From: QHCA01 sp038237645
GTDB lineage: Bacteria; Actinomycetota; Actinomycetes; Mycobacteriales; QHCA01
Assembly: GCA_038237645.1 (NCBI GenBank)
Contig: JBBRYN010000004.1
Span: 26,669-90,668, forward strand
Reading direction: 5' to 3'
Length of the DNA: 64,000 nucleotides
The translations under genes and the position numbers were made by a program. Of the stretch, positions 48,100 through 56,608 are shown piece after piece (within the stretch, counting starts at the first letter, position 1; every line of letters begins with the position of its first letter). The notes below the pieces were generated by a model, which searched no databases, was not told where the DNA came from, and was given only the letters and a program-made list of their open reading frames with translations.

Positions 48100-49278
48100 T
48101 TATCGCTCGGGCCCGTACGCACGCGCGGCGTTCTCGGAGCCGATCAGCCGCGCGGCCCGTACGGCGTCGGCGGCCGGCCACTCGCCCGATTCGACCAGGC
48201 CGGCGAGGAGCCGCCCGAGCGAGCGCCGGAACACCACCGCCGACAGGTGGTGGAGCTCGGGCAGCCCGAACGCATCGGAGGAATACAGCAGCTTGGCGAA
48301 GGGGGTCAGCTCCAGGACCTCGGCCAGGATGGCGCCGGCCCGGCCGGGCCCCACGAAGTTCAGCGCCAGCCCGACGTCCACATGCACCTGCGCATACACC
48401 GAGGCGAGGTAGCCGGCTTCCCGGTGGTACGGGTAGCAGTGCAGCAGCATGATCGGCAGCCGCTCGGGCACCGCCCGGACGAAGTCGGTGAGCAGCACCG
48501 GATTGGCCCGGTGCAGGGTGAGGTCGCGGTCGCCCAGGCCGCAGTGGAACTGCATCGGCAACCCCACTTCCACCGCGGACCACAGCAGCGCACGGGTCAG
48601 GACCGGATCGTCGAGCCGCCACCCGTGCGATCCGGGCCCCCGGCCGAGCCATCGCCTGGCGGCCACCTTGACCTGCTGCCGGCTCGGCGGATCCGGGTCG
48701 AGGTCCAGGCCGACGCGGTAGGCCGCCACCGACTTCACCCCCACCGCGTCGGCGGTCACCACGGCCGCGCCGAGCGCGGTGGCATAGTGGTCGGCGAACT
48801 CGCCGGCCTCGACGCCGCTCTCGGCCAGTGTCTCGGCGACGGCTTCCAGCCGCACCACTTCCCGAGCGGTCGCGCCCGCAGCGACTCCGAGCTCGGCCGG
48901 CGACAGCAGCTCCGCGCCCCGGTAGCCGGCATCGACGTAGAGGGTCCGGACGTGGGCGGCCCGCATCAGCCGCCTGGTCACTTCTTCGGCCCCGAGCTCC
49001 GCCCGGCGGTCCAGGTAGGCGCGGGCGGGCGCGTGTGGCTCCAGGTCGAGCACCGGTGCGCAGTGCCGGCGCAGGGCCAGGCCCACGGGACTGTCCAGAT
49101 TGGACCGGCCGGCCGGAGCGGCGCCGCCCTCGGACAGCAGGGCGTCGAAGCCGGCGACGTCGAGATCACCCCGGACGACCCCGTGGCATTGGTGGTCGAC
49201 CAGCTCCAAGCTGCCCACCGTGTTGTCCACGGTGCTGGTCACCCTGCCGTCCACCGTGCTGTCTACTCGGACATCCAC
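48100..49278 (-). CDS. Amidohydrolase of the FluG N-terminal type
   Basis: 392 residues. Metal-site marks of the amidohydrolase fold are VDHQCHGVV at the N-terminus, MQFHCGLGD, LPIMLLHCYPYHREAG and LLYSSDAFGLPELH. The overall pattern matches the N-terminal half of fungal FluG and bacterial proteins encoded next to glutamine-synthetase-like ligases. The gene lies 3 bases after the ligase stop, so the pair acts in one pathway, probably gamma-glutamylation of an amine followed by hydrolysis. The N-terminal 20 residues come from GTG-rich near-repeats, so the true start could be the GTG at 49218, just before LELVDHQCHG. Confidence 0.85.
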   Translation of the reverse strand: MDVRVDSTVDGRVTSTVDNTVGSLELVDHQCHGVVRGDLDVAGFDALLSEGGAAPAGRSNLDSPVGLALRRHCAPVLDLEPHAPARAYLDRRAELGAEEVTRRLMRAAHVRTLYVDAGYRGAELLSPAELGVAAGATAREVVRLEAVAETLAESGVEAGEFADHYATALGAAVVTADAVGVKSVAAYRVGLDLDPDPPSRQQVKVAARRWLGRGPGSHGWRLDDPVLTRALLWSAVEVGLPMQFHCGLGDRDLTLHRANPVLLTDFVRAVPERLPIMLLHCYPYHREAGYLASVYAQVHVDVGLALNFVGPGRAGAILAEVLELTPFAKLLYSSDAFGLPELHHLSAVVFRRSLGRLLAGLVESGEWPAADAVRAARLIGSENAARAYGPER

Positions 49279-49281
49279 GGC

Positions 49282-50653
49282 TCAGAACACCCAGCGCAGC
49301 GCGGCGACCACTTCGGCCGCGGAGGCGCCGTGGAACCGCTCCGCCTCCGCGCGGCGGACGGCAAGGACCGCGTCGGCGAGGGTCTTGCCCATCTGCTCAC
49401 GGAGGAAGTAGCAGCCGGCGAGCTCCGTCACCGCCTCGTCCAGCGTCGTGGGCAACCGCCGGATGTCCAGCTCGGCCTGCTCGTCGTCGGAGTAGCGGGC
49501 GGGATCGCCGGTGATCGGCTGCGGCAGCGCCTGCCCCTCGCGAATCCCGTGCAGCCCGGCGGCCGTCAACGCGCCGACGACCAGGTAGGGATTGGCGGCG
49601 AGGTCGAAGCACTTCACCTCGAAGTTGGCCGCATCCTGCTCCGTGCCGCGCACCCCCGTGATGAAGCGCAGCGCGGCCTCCCGGGTCTCGAGGCCCCAGC
49701 AGGCGAAGGCGCCGGCCCAGTGCGAGGGCACCAGGCGAAGGTAGCTGGCCGGGGTCGGCGCGCCGACGGCGCACAGGGGGCGCAGCGCGGACAGGATGCC
49801 GGCCGCGAAGGCGGCCCCCTCCTCCGCCATGCCGTACGGTCCCGACCCGCCGGCGTAGAGGTTCGCACCGTCGCGCCAGACGGACAGGTGCACGTGGCCG
49901 CCGTTGCCGAACCGTGTCGGCCACGACCGAGGGCGCGAACGACGGCCGTAGCCCGTGCCGCGCGGACACCGCGCGGATGGTCTGCCGGACCAGGATGCTG
50001 CGGTCCGCTGCGGTGACCGGGTCGGCGGCGCTCACCGACACCTCGAACTGCCCGGCGGCGTACTCCGGATGGATCTGGTCGACCTCGACGCCCTCCTCGT
50101 CCAGGGCGACGAGGAGGTCGCGGGTGTAGTCGCTCAGCTCGACCAGCCGGGTCATGCCGTACGCCGGTCCGCTGACGGCCGGCACGAAGTCGGCGCTGCC
50201 GGCCTTCCCCAGGCACCACTCGATCTCGATGGCCATCCGCAGTGACAGGCCGGCCTCCGCCGCCCGCCCGACCATCGTCGCGGCGAAGGATCGCTGGCAG
50301 GCCGGATGCGGCTCGCCGACCTGCGTCAGCCGGTCGACCGGCGCCCAGGCCCACCCCGGCTGGGCGGCGAGGACCACGATCCGGTCCAGATCGGGGAACA
50401 GCCGCAGGTCCCCGTCCGGGCTGCCCAGCTCGGACGTGCTGGCCGCCGAGTCGTCGGAGAGGAACGTGTCGAAGACCGGCGACATCCCGACGCCCAGCTC
50501 GGTCGCTCTGGCCAGCCGGCCGATCGGGATCGCCTTCACCCGGTCGACGCCAGCGGTGGCCACGTAGGACAGCACGACGCCGTGCACGCTGCGCCGCTGC
50601 AGTTTGGCCGCGATCTCCTTGGCGTGGGTGCTGCTGCGTGCGTCCGCCGGCAT
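49282..50653 (-). pseudogene. Glutamine-synthetase-type ligase (FluG C-terminal type), frameshifted
   Basis: From ATG 50653 (GGGAGG 5 nt upstream) the frame encodes a glutamine-synthetase-like protein: VKAIPIGRL, FLSDDSAASTSELGSPDGDLRLFPDLD, RMAIEIEWCLG, GQFEVSVSAADPV. At about 49915-49922 one extra base breaks it (ADTVRQRRPR where ADTVGNGGHVHLS is expected). The next frame then supplies the rest, from VHLSVWRDGANLY through FITGVRGTEQDAANFEVKCFDLAANPYLVVG, to a stop at 49282. The joined protein is about 457 aa, normal for the family. These ligases join glutamate to an amine. The frameshift may be an assembly error. It forms an operon with the amidohydrolase. Confidence 0.88.
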
Positions 50654-50747
50654 GAAGCCTCCCTCGGCTGGCTGCTGTCGATCCTCCGACAGCAAACAGT
50701 CGGCTTGGTGGCCGGTCAAGATGTGGCCGGCCGCTACCATCGCCGGT

Positions 50748-51299
50748 GTGTCCCGGTCACCTGACCATGTCGCCGATCCGGCCTGCGCGATGGCGCACGG
50801 CGCTCTCCGGCCGGACGCCGACGGCCGGACGCTCGTGGCGGTGTTCGCCTCGCCGGTGGCTGCCTGCCTTCTGCACTTCGCCCGGGACGCGGGCTACCGC
50901 ACGGTGCTGATCGAGCCGGATGCCGAGCTGCGGTCGTGGGTGAGCGGCCCGCATTCCGCGGCACCAGATGTCGCTGCCGCCGAGGCTGCCGGCGCGCTCG
51001 GGGAGCGGGCCGACGTCGTCGTCACCGACCACGACCGCGGCGAGTTGGGGGATCTGCTGGCGGACGTGCTGGGTCGGCCGACCCGGTGGGTCGGTGTCAT
51101 GGGCAGTCCCCGCCACACCGCGCCGCATGTGGCGGCACTACGTCAGCGTGGCGTGTCCGAGCACGACATCGCCCGGGTACACCGGCCGATCGGACTCAAC
51201 ATCGGCTCCAAGTCACCGGCCGAGATAGCGATCTCGACGCTGGCCGGGCTGATCGCCGACCGCAACGGCCGCCCAGGCGGCTTCGCCTTCTCGCCCTGA
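50748..51299 (+). CDS. XdhC-type Rossmann-domain protein (C-terminal domain only)
   Basis: 183 residues. The XdhC C-terminal NAD-like fold is clear: TLVAVFASPVAACLLHFARDAGYRTVLIEPD, ADVVVTDHDRGELGDLL, WVGVMGSPRHTAPHVAALR and the signature GLNIGSKSPAEIAISTLAGL. The N-terminal CoxI/XdhC cysteine domain is absent, so this is a single-domain variant. XdhC proteins handle or insert molybdenum cofactor for xanthine-dehydrogenase-type enzymes. No xdh gene is near. The start is GTG 50748, divergent from the ligase. Confidence 0.85.
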   Translation: MSRSPDHVADPACAMAHGALRPDADGRTLVAVFASPVAACLLHFARDAGYRTVLIEPDAELRSWVSGPHSAAPDVAAAEAAGALGERADVVVTDHDRGELGDLLADVLGRPTRWVGVMGSPRHTAPHVAALRQRGVSEHDIARVHRPIGLNIGSKSPAEIAISTLAGLIADRNGRPGGFAFSP

Positions 51300-51316
51300 C
51301 TGGCCTTCCAGTCGGG

Positions 51317-52426
51317 TCAAGCGACCGGGACCGGCTCCTGTTCGTAGTGGCCTGCCGACGCGGCGGCGTTGGCCTTGGCGCGTTCGTCAAGCACGGCCTG
51401 CGCCGCCGAGGCGTTGCCCTGCTCGCCCCGCCAGGTCTGCAATGCCGTGGCGATCAGTGCACGGCCGTAGGAGAAGGTCAGCGACCACGGGTGGGTCCGG
51501 CCGGCGTTCATCGCCTGGAGATGGCGAGTTGCCGCGTCGTCGCTCTGGCCGCCGGAGAGGAATGCGACGCCCGGCACCGCCGCCGGCACAGTGCGATACA
51601 GCACCCGCAGAGTGGCCGCGGCCACCTCGTCCGTCGAAGCTTGCGCGGTGTCCGTCGACGCCCGCCCAGCTACCTGGCCGGCGGCGTCCTCACCAGGCAG
51701 CACCATGTTGGGTTTGAGCACCATGCCCTCGAGGAGCACGTCCTGCGCAGCCAACTCCGTGAACACCGCCCGCAGGGCCGCCGTCGTGACCTCCGCGCAG
51801 CGTTCGATCCCGTGGTCACCGGTCATGAGCACCTCGGGCTCCACGATCGGTACGATCCCGGCTGCCTGGCACAGGGCGGCGTAACGCGCGAGGGCGTGCG
51901 CGTTGACGTGCAGCGCCTTGGTCGACGGCAGCGCCGGGCCGATGGCAATCACCGCCCGCCACTTGGCAAAGCGCGCGCCCATCCCGGCGTACTCCGCGAG
52001 GCGCTCCGCCAGGCCGTCCAGCCCCTCGGTGATCTTCTCGCCGGCCGAATTGACCAACGGCTTGGCGCCGGTGTCGACCTTGATGCCGGGGATGATCCCG
52101 GCCGCCTCGACGAGCTCGACGAAGGGCATGCCGGTGCTTGTCGTCTGCCGGATGGTCTCGTCGAACAGGATGACGCCGCTGATGTGATCACCCAGGCCCG
52201 GCGTCTCCAGCAGCATCTGCCGGTAGGCCAGGCGGACCTCCGGCGTGCCGTCGAGGCCGACCTTCGCCAGCCGGGAATTCATCGTCGCGTTGCTCTCGTC
52301 GGCGGCCAGGATCCCCCGGCCCGGTGCCGTCATCTCGCGGGCGGTCTCGGTCAGGCCGGCGGTCGGGCCGGTGTTGTGCGGGGCGCGGACCGTACGGGCG
52401 GCGTTCGGGGCGGCGTGATCGGACAT
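51317..52426 (-). CDS. fba: Class I fructose-bisphosphate aldolase
   Basis: 369 residues. Class I aldolase marks are RGILAADESNATMNSRL, TSTGMPFVELVEAAGIIPGIKVD, KWRAVIAIG and the Schiff-base Lys in EGMVLKPNMVLPG, plus VAFLSGGQSDDAATRHLQAMN and WSLTFSYGRALIATALQTW. It cleaves fructose-1,6-bisphosphate in glycolysis without metal. Class I enzymes occur alongside class II in some actinobacteria. ATG 52426 has GGAG upstream at good spacing. It converges on the XdhC gene with a 17-base gap. Confidence 0.95.
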   Translation of the reverse strand: MSDHAAPNAARTVRAPHNTGPTAGLTETAREMTAPGRGILAADESNATMNSRLAKVGLDGTPEVRLAYRQMLLETPGLGDHISGVILFDETIRQTTSTGMPFVELVEAAGIIPGIKVDTGAKPLVNSAGEKITEGLDGLAERLAEYAGMGARFAKWRAVIAIGPALPSTKALHVNAHALARYAALCQAAGIVPIVEPEVLMTGDHGIERCAEVTTAALRAVFTELAAQDVLLEGMVLKPNMVLPGEDAAGQVAGRASTDTAQASTDEVAAATLRVLYRTVPAAVPGVAFLSGGQSDDAATRHLQAMNAGRTHPWSLTFSYGRALIATALQTWRGEQGNASAAQAVLDERAKANAAASAGHYEQEPVPVA

Positions 52427-52590
52427 GGGCACTCCAAGGCCGGCGGTGCACTGTGTGGCCAGTCTGGCACCGTACGCCGGGGGCCCGACTCCCTCGGATG
52501 GATGAATCCAGGGCGGAAGCGGAGTTTCGTGCGGGGCCTAAACTGCCAATACGTGGGCAGACAGGGAGCATCGCGACGGCCGGGGGTCTG

Positions 52591-53841
52591 GTGAAGGCGC
52601 ACGCTACCTATCGAGAGACCTTTGCGGTTTCGGAGTTCCGGGCGCTCTGGATCGCGTCGGTCTTCTCGATCGTGGGCGATCACCTCGCCCGGATCGCACT
52701 GTCGGTGCTGGTCTTCAACCGCACCGGCTCACCGCTGCTGACGGCGACCATCTACGCACTGAGTTTCCTGCCCTCGGTGCTGGGGGGTCCGGTCCTCGCC
52801 GGGTTGGCCGACCGCTTTCCACGCCGCACCGTCATGGTCGTTACCGATGTGTGCCGGGCCGTTCTGGTGGCGGTGATGGTGCTGCCGCACATGTCGATTT
52901 TCGCGTTGTGCGTGGTCCTCTTCTGCACCGAACTGCTCGCGTCACCGTTCAGCGCCGCCCGGTCGGCGACGTTGCCCGACGTGCTGCCCGGTGACCTGTA
53001 CGTGATGGGCTCGGCAGTCACCAACATCACCTTCCAGGCCGGGCAGATCGTCGGCTTCGGAGTCGGCGGTGCCGCGGTGGTGGTCCTGGGCACGCGAGGG
53101 GCCCTGGCCGCCGATGCCGTGACCTTCCTGCTCTCCGCCGCGGTCGTGCGGCTGTGGGTCAGGCGCCGGATCACGGTGACCGACGGGGGCACGCCGGGTG
53201 ACTCCCTGCTGGGCCAGGTCGTCCAGGGGGCAAGGCTGATATTCGGAGTGCCTTCGTTGCGCGTGCTGGTGTTCCTGGCCTGGTTGTGCGCCTTCTACGT
53301 GGTCCCGGAAGGACTGGCCGTGCCCTATGCCGCCGGCCTGGGCGGTGGTGCGGGGGCCGCCGGGCTCCTCCTGGCCGCCAACCCCGTGGGTTCGGTCATC
53401 GGCGCTGTCGTGGTGAGCCGATTCGTCCCGCCGGCCGGCCGCCTGCGATTCATGGGCCCGTTGGCGATCTTGTCCTGCCTGCCGTTGCTGGGATTTGCCG
53501 CTCGACCCGGGCTCGCCGGCGCCTGCGTGCTGCTGGCGCTGTCCGGCCTGGGCAGCTCGTTCCAGTTGCCGGCCAACGCTGCGTTCGTCGCGGCCGTGCC
53601 CGCCGACCGGCGGGGACAGGCGTTCGGCCTCGTGCAGGCCGGCATTCTCTTCTTTCAGGGGCTGGCCCTGCTCATCGGCGGGGCCGCCGCCGAGCGGATC
53701 GCACCGCACCTGGTGATCGTCGTCGCCGGCTCGCTCGGGCTGCTGGTCGCGCTGGCGCTGGCGTCGACCTCGTTGCGGGCCCGGCGGCCGGCTCTCACCC
53801 AGCTCTCGGCGGCCCTGACGGGCGATCCGGTCGGGAGATAG
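52591..53841 (+). CDS. MFS transporter
   Basis: 416 residues with about twelve hydrophobic helices. It starts VKAHATYRETFAVSEFRALWIASVFSIVGDHLARI and has the MFS loop motif LAGLADRFPRRTVMVVTDVCRA between helices 2 and 3. A second-half symmetry motif (AANAAFVAAVPADRRGQAFGLVQAG) is also typical. It resembles the MFS exporter group often annotated as 'MFS transporter' with ABC-like names, and the substrate is unknown. GTG 52591 is favoured because the length matches the family. The frame continues upstream to 52324, but that part is antisense to fba. Confidence 0.88.
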   Translation: MKAHATYRETFAVSEFRALWIASVFSIVGDHLARIALSVLVFNRTGSPLLTATIYALSFLPSVLGGPVLAGLADRFPRRTVMVVTDVCRAVLVAVMVLPHMSIFALCVVLFCTELLASPFSAARSATLPDVLPGDLYVMGSAVTNITFQAGQIVGFGVGGAAVVVLGTRGALAADAVTFLLSAAVVRLWVRRRITVTDGGTPGDSLLGQVVQGARLIFGVPSLRVLVFLAWLCAFYVVPEGLAVPYAAGLGGGAGAAGLLLAANPVGSVIGAVVVSRFVPPAGRLRFMGPLAILSCLPLLGFAARPGLAGACVLLALSGLGSSFQLPANAAFVAAVPADRRGQAFGLVQAGILFFQGLALLIGGAAAERIAPHLVIVVAGSLGLLVALALASTSLRARRPALTQLSAALTGDPVGR

Positions 53842-53921
53842 CTGGCGTGTGCCGGCGCGCATTATCCATCACTTAGTCTGGTATAAGCCATGCTCCGTCC
53901 GCCCAGCCGGAATGGGAGGGG

Positions 53922-53960
53922 GTGACCAACATGTTCGCTGCTCACACCATCTGGGGCTAA
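53922..53960 (+). CDS. Possible 12-codon leader peptide upstream of the GGDEF-EAL gene
   Basis: GTG ACC AAC ATG ... encodes MTNMFAAHTIWG followed by TAA, with GGGAGGGG immediately upstream. The ATG inside (53931) has the better ribosome-site spacing (about 9 nt). A TATAAG element lies at 53882-53887, so a promoter may precede it. It is too short for any similarity test by eye. Confidence 0.3.
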   Translation: MTNMFAAHTIWG

Positions 53961-54091
53961 GTTCTCACTGCTACCAAGCTGAGAAGTTCACTTACCGAGG
54001 TCGTCCAACGGCGCAGAGTCGTGGGCTCGTCACGGGCGTTTCCGCACGGCATGATGGCACCGGGTGTGAACATGCCCCGAGACCGTTTTCT

Positions 54092-56551
54092 GTGCTGAAG
54101 GGCGGGGGCAGCCAGTTGCCTGGGCAAGTCGAACGGCCGCGGAGTGTGCGGCTCGACGCCCTGATCACGTCCGCTACGACTGCGATGGTCGTGGTGCTGC
54201 TGGCCGCCGGCTGGCTGATCACCCGGACCGAATCACCGCCGGCCGGGCGCGTGGCGGTCTACGCGGGCCTGGTCGTCATCTGTGAGTTGTTCATCGTCTC
54301 CGCTCGCTTCGGTAGTCACCGGGTCGAGTTCGGCTGGGGGGAAGCCGCCCTGCTCGCCGGCCTGGTGTTGCTGCCGGCTCCGTGGATGATCGCCTGCGCC
54401 GCCGGCGCGGTTGCTGTCACCCACATATCCCGTGGGCTGGCGATGCCGAAGGTGCTGGTCAATGTCGCGGCCACGACGTTGGGGGCCGCCCTGGCGGCGA
54501 CCGTTGCCACCGTGGTGGCCAACGCGTCCACCCCCTTGCACGTCGGCACGCCGCGTGGGTTGGTCGCCGCCGTCGTGGCCGCGCTCGCCTTCGCCGTCGT
54601 GACGGATCTCGTCGTGTCGGCCGCCATCGCCTTATCGCAGGACGTGCCGTTCCGCTCTGTGGCGCTGGAGTCGGTCGGGGCCAAGGTGCTCGTGTCGATC
54701 GGCAACATCTGCGCGGCACTGGCCGGTCTGGCCATCTACCACCTCGACCGTTGGGTCCTCCTCGCCGTACCCCCGATGCTCTTCGCGCTGCACTATGCCT
54801 ACGAACACCGACTGCGGGCGCAAACTGAGCGCAGCATGTGGGAGCAGTTGGGAGTGGCGACCCGCGCCCTGGTGCGGCTCGACGGGCAGGAGGTGGCCCG
54901 TAGCGCGGTCAAGAGCGCCACCGAGCTGTTCAGCGCCGATGACGTCGAGGTCGTCGTCTATCGGCGGAACGGCTCCCAATTCGAGTTCGGCGGTGAGGCA
55001 CGTGCCGGGCAGCCGCGGCCGGCGTCGCAGATGGTGCTGTGCACGCCGCTGCAGGACGGCGAGGCCGTCATCGGTGAGCTGCGCCTGTGCTTCGGGGGCG
55101 AGGTCACGCTGACCGACCGGGAGCGGGCAACGCTCAGCACATTTGCCTCCGCTCTCAGTGCGGCCCTCAACAATGCCTGGTTGCACGAGACGACGCGGGA
55201 GTTGGCCGACACCAAGGCATACGAGGCGGCACACGACTCCCTGACGGGTCTGTCCAACCGCTCGGCGATGTTCGAGCACGGCGAGGCGGCGCTGGCCGAA
55301 TCGGCGGTCAAGGGACAGCTCGCCGCCCTGCTGCTGCTCGACCTCGATCACTTCAAGGAGATCAACGACACGCTGGGCCACGAGGCGGGCGACCAGCTGC
55401 TTCAGGCCGTGGCAGCCCGCCTCGAATCGTCGGTGCGCAAGGGAGACGCCGCGGCCCGGCTCGGCGGCGACGAGTTCGCGCTGCTGCTGACCGACGTCCG
55501 CGACCCGGCGGCGGCCACCACGATCGCCACCGACCTCCTTCGAGATCTCGGCGCCCCGGTTGTCGTCGATGGCCTCCGGCTGCCGGTCGAGGGGAGCATC
55601 GGTGTCGCCTGCGCGCCGACCGACGCGACCGACATGCGCGAACTGCTGCGCTGTGCCGACGTCGCGATGTACCAGGCGAAGGCCACCGGGGCCTGCGTCG
55701 AGCGCTACGACTCCGCCCGCGATGGCGGCGACGTCGGCCGGTTGATCATGATCGATGAGCTGCGCAACGCCCTTGATGCCGGCCAGCTGCTGCTGCACTT
55801 CCAGCCCAAGATCGACGTACGGACCGGCCGGGCGATGGGCGCTGAAGCACTGGTGCGCTGGCAGCATCCGCGGCGTGGCCTCCTGTTGCCGACCGACTTC
55901 ATGTCCGTGGTCGAGCATTCCGGGCTGGTCCGGCAGTTCACCCTGCACGTGATCCGGCTTGCGCTCACCGCCTGCGCCGAGTGGGCCAGGCATGGCACGC
56001 CGGTGCCGATCGCGGTCAACCTGTCCACGCGCAACCTGCTCGATCCCGATCTGCCCCGTGACGTCGAGGCGCTGCTGGAGCAGTACGGCGTGCCCGGCGA
56101 GCACCTGGTCCTGGAGATCACCGAGACGGTCGCGATAAGCGAGCTCGATGTGGTCGAGACGGTCCTCGACGGCCTTCGCGACCTCGGCGCGCTGCTGTCG
56201 GTCGACGACTTCGGTACGGGCTACTCCTCGCTCACCTTCCTCTCCCGCGTCAGGCTGCACGAGGTCAAGATCGACGGGTCGTTCGTCTCGACGATGATCG
56301 CCTCTCCGGGCAACGCGGCCATCGTCCGCGCGACCACCGAGCTGGCGCACAGCTTCAACATGTGCGTGATCGCCGAAGGCGTCGAGACCGAGGAGCACTA
56401 CCGCGCCATCGCCCAGATCGGCTGTGACGGTGCCCAGGGCCACCATCTCGGCGCTCCGGTGCCGGCCGACGAGATCCGTGCGGCGCTCGGCACCCAGCGG
56501 GCGCCGGCCGGCGCCGAGCAGGGCAACGTGGTGCCGCTGCGGCTGGCCTGA
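54092..56551 (+). CDS. Membrane GGDEF-EAL cyclic di-GMP protein with 7-TM input domain
   Basis: 819 residues. Residues about 20-240 hold about seven hydrophobic segments including RFGSHRVEFGWGEAALLAG (72-90). A GAF-like segment follows (LGVATRALVRLDGQEVARSAV), then GGDEF (SLTGLSNRSAMF, DLDHFKEINDTLGHEAGDQ, active GGDEF near residue 458 with RxxD inhibition site RKGD) and EAL (EAL near residue 583, LEITETVAISE, DDFGTGYSSLTFL, KIDGSF). Both halves look catalytically complete, so it may both make and break cyclic di-GMP. The start is uncertain: GTG 54092, TTG 54116 and GTG 54146 are all in frame, none with an ideal ribosome site. The upstream 250 bases hold a leader-like ORF. Confidence 0.93.
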   Translation: MLKGGGSQLPGQVERPRSVRLDALITSATTAMVVVLLAAGWLITRTESPPAGRVAVYAGLVVICELFIVSARFGSHRVEFGWGEAALLAGLVLLPAPWMIACAAGAVAVTHISRGLAMPKVLVNVAATTLGAALAATVATVVANASTPLHVGTPRGLVAAVVAALAFAVVTDLVVSAAIALSQDVPFRSVALESVGAKVLVSIGNICAALAGLAIYHLDRWVLLAVPPMLFALHYAYEHRLRAQTERSMWEQLGVATRALVRLDGQEVARSAVKSATELFSADDVEVVVYRRNGSQFEFGGEARAGQPRPASQMVLCTPLQDGEAVIGELRLCFGGEVTLTDRERATLSTFASALSAALNNAWLHETTRELADTKAYEAAHDSLTGLSNRSAMFEHGEAALAESAVKGQLAALLLLDLDHFKEINDTLGHEAGDQLLQAVAARLESSVRKGDAAARLGGDEFALLLTDVRDPAAATTIATDLLRDLGAPVVVDGLRLPVEGSIGVACAPTDATDMRELLRCADVAMYQAKATGACVERYDSARDGGDVGRLIMIDELRNALDAGQLLLHFQPKIDVRTGRAMGAEALVRWQHPRRGLLLPTDFMSVVEHSGLVRQFTLHVIRLALTACAEWARHGTPVPIAVNLSTRNLLDPDLPRDVEALLEQYGVPGEHLVLEITETVAISELDVVETVLDGLRDLGALLSVDDFGTGYSSLTFLSRVRLHEVKIDGSFVSTMIASPGNAAIVRATTELAHSFNMCVIAEGVETEEHYRAIAQIGCDGAQGHHLGAPVPADEIRAALGTQRAPAGAEQGNVVPLRLA

Positions 56552-56608
56552 TCGTCTCCGGCCGCTGATTCTCCCCGGGCGTGATTCTGCTGGGCGGCAC
56601 GCTCAGGA

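Noticed and set aside
53842..54091. Possible cyclic di-GMP riboswitch before the GGDEF-EAL gene
   Set aside because: I looked for GEMM-type paired elements and conserved loops and saw none; only a leader-like ORF and a TATAAG box stand out.
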